Of a stretch of 64,000 bases of DNA, positions 60,417 to 64,000 are shown piece by piece (the stretch's first letter is position 1; each line of letters opens with the position of its first letter). Made by a program: the position numbers and the translations under genes. The stretch comes from JALOLG01 sp963722415 (lineage in GTDB: Bacteria; Actinomycetota; Acidimicrobiia; Acidimicrobiales; Ilumatobacteraceae), in contig CAVRNI010000009.1 of NCBI GenBank assembly GCA_963722415.1, positions 62,001-126,000 on the forward strand, written 5' to 3'. The notes below the pieces were generated by a model. That model ran no database searches. It worked only from the letters and a program-made list of their open reading frames with translations, and was not told the origin of the DNA.

Positions 60417-61908
60417 CGTGCCGCAGCTGCTCGCGATCACGACTCGGCCGAACACCCCGGCGCTGGCACTCGCGATCGCCGTCGCCGCCCTCGGTTGGGT
60501 TGCGTTGCGCCGTGCCGAGTGGGCCGCCTCACCAGCGCGGCCGGTGCCGGCGGGTAACGAACGCCCCCGAGCCGCCCGGAACGGGTGGATGGAGCCGCCC
60601 GCCGTCGTCGCACTGCTGACGAACGACTACACCGTTCCTCCGACCGCGGTGACGGCCACGATGCTCGACCTTGCATCGCGGGGCTGGATCCAGGTCGCCT
60701 ACGCGGACGGCGAGGTGGTCGTGTTCACCCGCGGCACCGGCCATCAAGGCGATGTCCTCCGCGGGTTCGAGCAGCAGGTGCTGAACCACCTCGCGGGCCA
60801 GACGTTCGACGGCGTGACGTCGGCTGCCACACTCGCCGCGGCGCAACATCGTCTGACCCGCCGCTGGTGGCGCCGGTTTCGCCGCGGCGTCGTCGCCGTC
60901 GCCCGCGAATATGGGCTCACGCGAGCTCGGTATGGGCCTGAGCAGCTGGCCGCACCGGCGGCTGCCGCAGTGCTCGCGTTCGTGCTCGTCGTGGTCGCCT
61001 GGCGGTCGGGCGACGACACGATCAGCACCGCCGACTCGCTGGGTCCACGTCTGGCGTGGATCGTCGGTCTCGTCGCCGTCATCGCCCTCGCCGTCGAGAC
61101 CGTCCGCGTGTACCGCGGGGTCGCCGAACTGCCGACCGACGACGGTCTTCGGCGCGCCGCCAAGTGGCTCGGCTATCGAGCTCGGCTGCTCGCCCGCATC
61201 CCGGACCGAGCGAGCGTGGTCGCGCCCCCCGAACAGCAGCGTGCGCTCGCCGATGCGTGTGTGATGGGTGTCGCCGAGCACGTGATCCAGCAGTTGTCGG
61301 TCGTCGCCGAGGACGAGCGGGTGGCGTGGAGCGACGCGGGCGGAACGCCCCACATCGTGCGCGTGCGGTACCCGACCCGTCCGGCCTACGGCCGCCAGCC
61401 GATCCTCGTGACGGTGATCGGCGTGATCGCGCTGTTGGCCGCGCTCGTCGGGCGCGAGATGCTCGGCCGAATCGCCGATGGTGAACTTCTCGAATCCCTC
61501 TACGAACGCTTCCCCGAGCACGACGACCTCGTCGAGAACGTCGCCGAGATCCTGGCCACGCTGATGTTCATCCCGATCGTCTGGTCGATCTGGGCGATCG
61601 TCGCCGGCGTCGTCGACACGGTCTCCGTCACCGAGCGGGTCGGCTTGATCGTGCGCGCCAGGCGCCCAGTCGACGTCACCCGCGTTGCGCGTGGGCTGCG
61701 GCCGCTCGCCGACCGCGACCGCTACTCGCTGTTCCTGGCCGTCGACGACGGGACGCGTCGAGTCATCACCGCCTGGTTGGCCGACGAGCGCACGGCCGCG
61801 CCCCAGGGTGCGCAGGCGAGGGTCCGCGCCACGCCGCTCCTGGGGTACGTCCGCTCGAGCGAGCCGATCGGTACTGCCACGCGCCGGGATCAACCACTGG
61901 CGCGATGA
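60409..61908 (+). CDS. Predicted multi-pass membrane protein, DUF2207-like
   Basis: This 499-residue protein has membrane segments near the N-terminus (LALAIAVAALGWVAL), in the middle (AAAAVLAFVLVVVAW, LAWIVGLVAVIALAVETV) and near the C-terminus (ILVTVIGVIALLAALVG, LMFIPIVWSIWAIVAG). Between them are soluble parts, including a winged-helix-like stretch (PPTAVTATMLDLASRGWIQV) as in DUF2207 proteins. The match is by pattern only and the function is unknown. It overlaps the MscS gene start-to-stop and is coupled to thrH by ATGA. Confidence 0.7.
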   Translation: MNDVPQLLAITTRPNTPALALAIAVAALGWVALRRAEWAASPARPVPAGNERPRAARNGWMEPPAVVALLTNDYTVPPTAVTATMLDLASRGWIQVAYADGEVVVFTRGTGHQGDVLRGFEQQVLNHLAGQTFDGVTSAATLAAAQHRLTRRWWRRFRRGVVAVAREYGLTRARYGPEQLAAPAAAAVLAFVLVVVAWRSGDDTISTADSLGPRLAWIVGLVAVIALAVETVRVYRGVAELPTDDGLRRAAKWLGYRARLLARIPDRASVVAPPEQQRALADACVMGVAEHVIQQLSVVAEDERVAWSDAGGTPHIVRVRYPTRPAYGRQPILVTVIGVIALLAALVGREMLGRIADGELLESLYERFPEHDDLVENVAEILATLMFIPIVWSIWAIVAGVVDTVSVTERVGLIVRARRPVDVTRVARGLRPLADRDRYSLFLAVDDGTRRVITAWLADERTAAPQGAQARVRATPLLGYVRSSEPIGTATRRDQPLAR

Positions 61909-62516
61909 TCGAGGCCCGCCAGACGATCGTGACGCTCGATCTCGAGGGCGTGCTCGTCCCCGAGATCTGGATCGCCGTCGCCGAGAGCACCGGGATCAGC
62001 GCGTTGCGGCGCACGACCCGGGACGAACCGGATTACGACCTCCTGATGCGCGGGCGGCTCGACCTGCTCGCCGCGCACGACCTGACCCTGTCGCAGATCG
62101 CCGCCGTGATCGGCGGGTTGTCGCCCCTCGCCGGCGCGGCCGACTTCCTCGACCGACTGCGCACGGTCACCCAGGTCGTGATCCTCTCCGACACGTTCGA
62201 ACAGTTCGCCGGTCCGCTGCTCGCGCAGCTCGGCCGTCCGACGGTGCTGTGCCATCGGCTCGTCGTCGACGACGATCGCATCGTGGGCTACCGATTGCGC
62301 ATGTCCGATCACAAGCGCCATGCGGTGCGCGCGTTCAAGTCGCTCAACTACCGCGTCGTCGCGGCCGGCGACTCCTACAACGACACGTCGATGCTCGCCG
62401 AGGCCGACGCCGGCTTCCTGTTCCGCGCCCCCGACAACGTCCGCGCCGAGTTCCCGCAGTTCCCCGCGCTCGATTCCTTCGACGACCTGTTCGTCCACCT
62501 CACCGAGGCGCTGTGA
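61905..62516 (+). CDS. thrH: ThrH-type HAD phosphatase (phosphoserine phosphatase/homoserine phosphotransferase)
   Basis: This 203-residue HAD-superfamily enzyme is very close to Pseudomonas ThrH. The nucleophile motif is TLDLEGVLVPEIWIAVAEST (D-x-E instead of the usual D-x-D), motif II is VILSDTFEQFAGPLLAQLG, and motifs III/IV are HAVRAFKSLNYRVVAAGDSY and NDTSMLAEADAGFLF. ThrH hydrolyses phosphoserine and can transfer phosphate to homoserine, linking serine and threonine synthesis. The ATG overlaps the DUF2207-like gene stop (ATGA). It ends 17 nt inside the opposite amidohydrolase gene. Confidence 0.92.
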   Translation: MIEARQTIVTLDLEGVLVPEIWIAVAESTGISALRRTTRDEPDYDLLMRGRLDLLAAHDLTLSQIAAVIGGLSPLAGAADFLDRLRTVTQVVILSDTFEQFAGPLLAQLGRPTVLCHRLVVDDDRIVGYRLRMSDHKRHAVRAFKSLNYRVVAAGDSYNDTSMLAEADAGFLFRAPDNVRAEFPQFPALDSFDDLFVHLTEAL

Positions 62517-63717
62517 CCGCGACGCCGTCCTGGTAGACCGCGGTGATCCGGTCGCCGATGCCCTCGACGTCGAGAGGGTCGCCGTCGACGACCACCAGGT
62601 CGGCCCGCTTGCCCGGCTCGACCGTGCCACGGTCGTCGAGCACGCCCAACAGCTCGGCGGCGGTCTGCGTCGTCGCGACGAGCGCCGCGGTGGGTGACAT
62701 CCCGCAGCGCACCATCTCGCCGAGCTCACGCAGGTTCTGCCCGTGTGGCGTCACGCCGCTGTCGGTACCCATCGCGACCTTGACGCCCGCCGCGATCGCA
62801 CGGGAGATCGAGTCGCGGTGGGACTCCATCACCATCTTCGTCTTGGCGATCGCGTACTCGGGGACGTTGATCCCCCGGTCGGCCGCCTCCAGCACACCCA
62901 TCGGCGCGATGAGCGTCGGAACCAGGAACGTGCCGCGGTCGATCATCATCTCGATCGCCTCGTCGTCGAGGTAGATGCCGTGCTCGATCGATCGCACACC
63001 GGCACGCACGGCCGACTTGATGCCATCGGTCGCCTGGGCGTGACTCATCACCCACTTGCCGGCCGCCGTCGCCTCCGAGACGAGCACGTCGAGCTCGTCG
63101 TCGCGGAAGTGCCCATGACGCGGGTCGTCGCGTGGCGAGAGCACGCCACCGGAGGTGCACACCTTGATCACATCGGCGCCGGCGCGGATCAGCTCACGGA
63201 CCTTGCGCCGCATCTCCTCCGGGCCGTCGACGACGCTGCTGGGCTTGCCGGGATGGGTGATGCCCATGAAGCCGGGCAGGTGGGCGCCACACACCTGCCA
63301 CCGGTCGGCGTGACCGCCGGTCTGGCTCAGGATCGTGATCGAGATGAGCATCCGGGGCCCGGCGACGAGCCCTTTCGCCTGGGCCTCCTTGACCCCGAGA
63401 TCCGAGCCCCCGGCCTCGCGCACGGTGGTGACACCGGCGGCCAACGTGCGCGTCATCCGCTCTGCAGCGAGGTAGAAGTTCAGCGAGAACGGCGTGACCA
63501 CCGACGACATCGGATCGAGGTTGCCGTCCGACATGAAGTGCACGTGGCTGTCGATGAAGCCGGGCATGATCGTCCGTCCGGTGCAGTCGACCCCATCGTC
63601 ACCATCGAGCCCGGGGCCGACCGTGACGATCCGCCCGTCCTCGACCACCACGTCCGCCTGGGCGGGCGCGGCACCGGTACCGTCGAACACAGCTCCGCCG
63701 GTCAACACGGTTCGCAT
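62500..63717 (-). CDS. Amidohydrolase (imidazolonepropionase/prolidase-like)
   Basis: This 405-residue metal-dependent hydrolase of the amidohydrolase superfamily has the His pair in PGFIDSHVHFMSDGN. It continues with AGADVIKVCTSGGVLSP with the bridging Lys, the metal His in WVMSHAQATDGIKSAVRAGV and SIEHGIYLDDEAIEMM, the Asp in VAMGTDSGVTPHG, and the C-terminal beta sandwich with TVEPGKRADLVVVDGDPLD. Related enzymes hydrolyse Xaa-Pro dipeptides or cyclic amides; the substrate is unknown. TACGGT lies 6 nt before ATG 63717. Confidence 0.9.
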   Translation of the reverse strand: MRTVLTGGAVFDGTGAAPAQADVVVEDGRIVTVGPGLDGDDGVDCTGRTIMPGFIDSHVHFMSDGNLDPMSSVVTPFSLNFYLAAERMTRTLAAGVTTVREAGGSDLGVKEAQAKGLVAGPRMLISITILSQTGGHADRWQVCGAHLPGFMGITHPGKPSSVVDGPEEMRRKVRELIRAGADVIKVCTSGGVLSPRDDPRHGHFRDDELDVLVSEATAAGKWVMSHAQATDGIKSAVRAGVRSIEHGIYLDDEAIEMMIDRGTFLVPTLIAPMGVLEAADRGINVPEYAIAKTKMVMESHRDSISRAIAAGVKVAMGTDSGVTPHGQNLRELGEMVRCGMSPTAALVATTQTAAELLGVLDDRGTVEPGKRADLVVVDGDPLDVEGIGDRITAVYQDGVAVTAPR

Positions 63718-63723
63718 GGATCT

Positions 63724-63729
63724 ACCGTA
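63724..63729 (-). promoter_or_regulatory. Putative -10 (TACGGT) of amidohydrolase gene
   Basis: TACGGT ends 6 nt before ATG 63717. Confidence 0.4.
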
Positions 63730-63761
63730 GGTGGCCGGACCGCCGCAGTCCCACCCAGCCC

Positions 63762-64000
63762 ATGTCGCATCCGAACCGTGCTCCCACGCTCGCCGAGACC
63801 TTCGCCCGTGAGGCACGCGCGGGCCGCGAGCTGTTCCGCCTCCCGCTGCACGCACCCGGCCTGCGACGAATGCCACGTGGCTCGGGGCGTCCGGTGCTCC
63901 TCCTCCCCGGGCTCGCCGCCACCGACGTGTCGCTGGTCGCCCTGCTGCGCTTCCTGCGCAGCCTCGGCCACGATGCACGCTCCCTTGGTCTCGGCCGCAT
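63762..64000 (+). CDS. Alpha/beta hydrolase or lipase, partial
   Basis: Only the first 79 residues are in the window. After a basic leader (AREARAGRELFRLPLHAPGL) comes GRPVLLLPGLAATDVSLVAL, the first strand and oxyanion loop of a lipase-like alpha/beta hydrolase, then LRFLRSLGHDARSLGLG. The nucleophile and other catalytic residues lie outside. It is divergent from the amidohydrolase gene. The ATG has no clear ribosome binding site. Confidence 0.65.
   Translation, partial: MSHPNRAPTLAETFAREARAGRELFRLPLHAPGLRRMPRGSGRPVLLLPGLAATDVSLVALLRFLRSLGHDARSLGLGR

Overview
The window is GC-rich bacterial chromosome, densely packed with genes. Gene content and order point to an actinobacterium. The block alaS-ruvX-mltG-aroE-aroC-aroB-aroQ-pepP-efp-nusB is the classic actinobacterial order, and DUF3151, DUF3073-like, DUF2510 and GuaB1-type proteins occur. 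My inference is the class Acidimicrobiia (an Ilumatobacter-like organism), supported by the exported proteins with P-x-R-V-x-D-T-R repeats and the style of the Liv transporter. No rRNA, tRNA, CRISPR array, prophage or transposase was found.

Layout. 1-11.0 kb: minus-strand shikimate/translation operon, tightly coupled by ATGA/GTGA overlaps and lacking aroK. 11-17 kb: YkgJ-like cysteine protein, an intergenic repeat, RNase D, rhodanese, MobA-like, DUF3151, an MFS carrier and a hydrolase. 17-27 kb: pyruvate kinase, a phosphatase, M18 aminopeptidase, PlsC, Cmk, GuaB1, a hydrolase, a Sua5/YrdC protein, a J-domain protein and xylulokinase. 27-32.6 kb: a branched-chain-amino-acid-type ABC importer (livK on plus, livFGMH on minus, converging on one terminator). 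32.7-38 kb: heme A synthase, a triple intergenic repeat, SDR, methyltransferase, phosphatase and DUF2510 protein. 38-54 kb: exported repeat proteins, a heterodimeric ABC exporter, acyltransferase, esterase, P1 peptidase, CPBP protease, FAD oxidoreductase and M1 peptidase. 54-64 kb: a long ProA-like dehydrogenase divergent from a persulfide-dioxygenase-like MBL protein, a biotinyl-carboxyltransferase fusion, the Ugd/Uxs pair (UDP-xylose supply), MscS, ThrH and an amidohydrolase.

Four signals stand out. (1) The Liv binding protein is arranged in circularly permuted order: its C-terminal module is encoded before its N-terminal module, with matching cut points. (2) At least fourteen single-base frameshifts break otherwise well-conserved genes between about 6.3 and 38.8 kb, seven of them within livGMH. 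This looks more like assembly or sequencing indels than true decay and must be resolved before those genes are called pseudogenes. (3) About twenty genes have a TANNNT hexamer (two with a final A) 6-8 nt before the start codon, the signature of leaderless transcripts; I used it to choose several starts. (4) Two different unexplained intergenic repeats occur (11.8-12.0 kb and 33.7-33.95 kb).

Functionally the window is mostly core metabolism (aromatic amino acids, glycolysis, nucleotides, phospholipid, cell wall, heme A) with transport and secreted proteins. Many adjacent genes are probably co-transcribed for economy rather than joined in one pathway.
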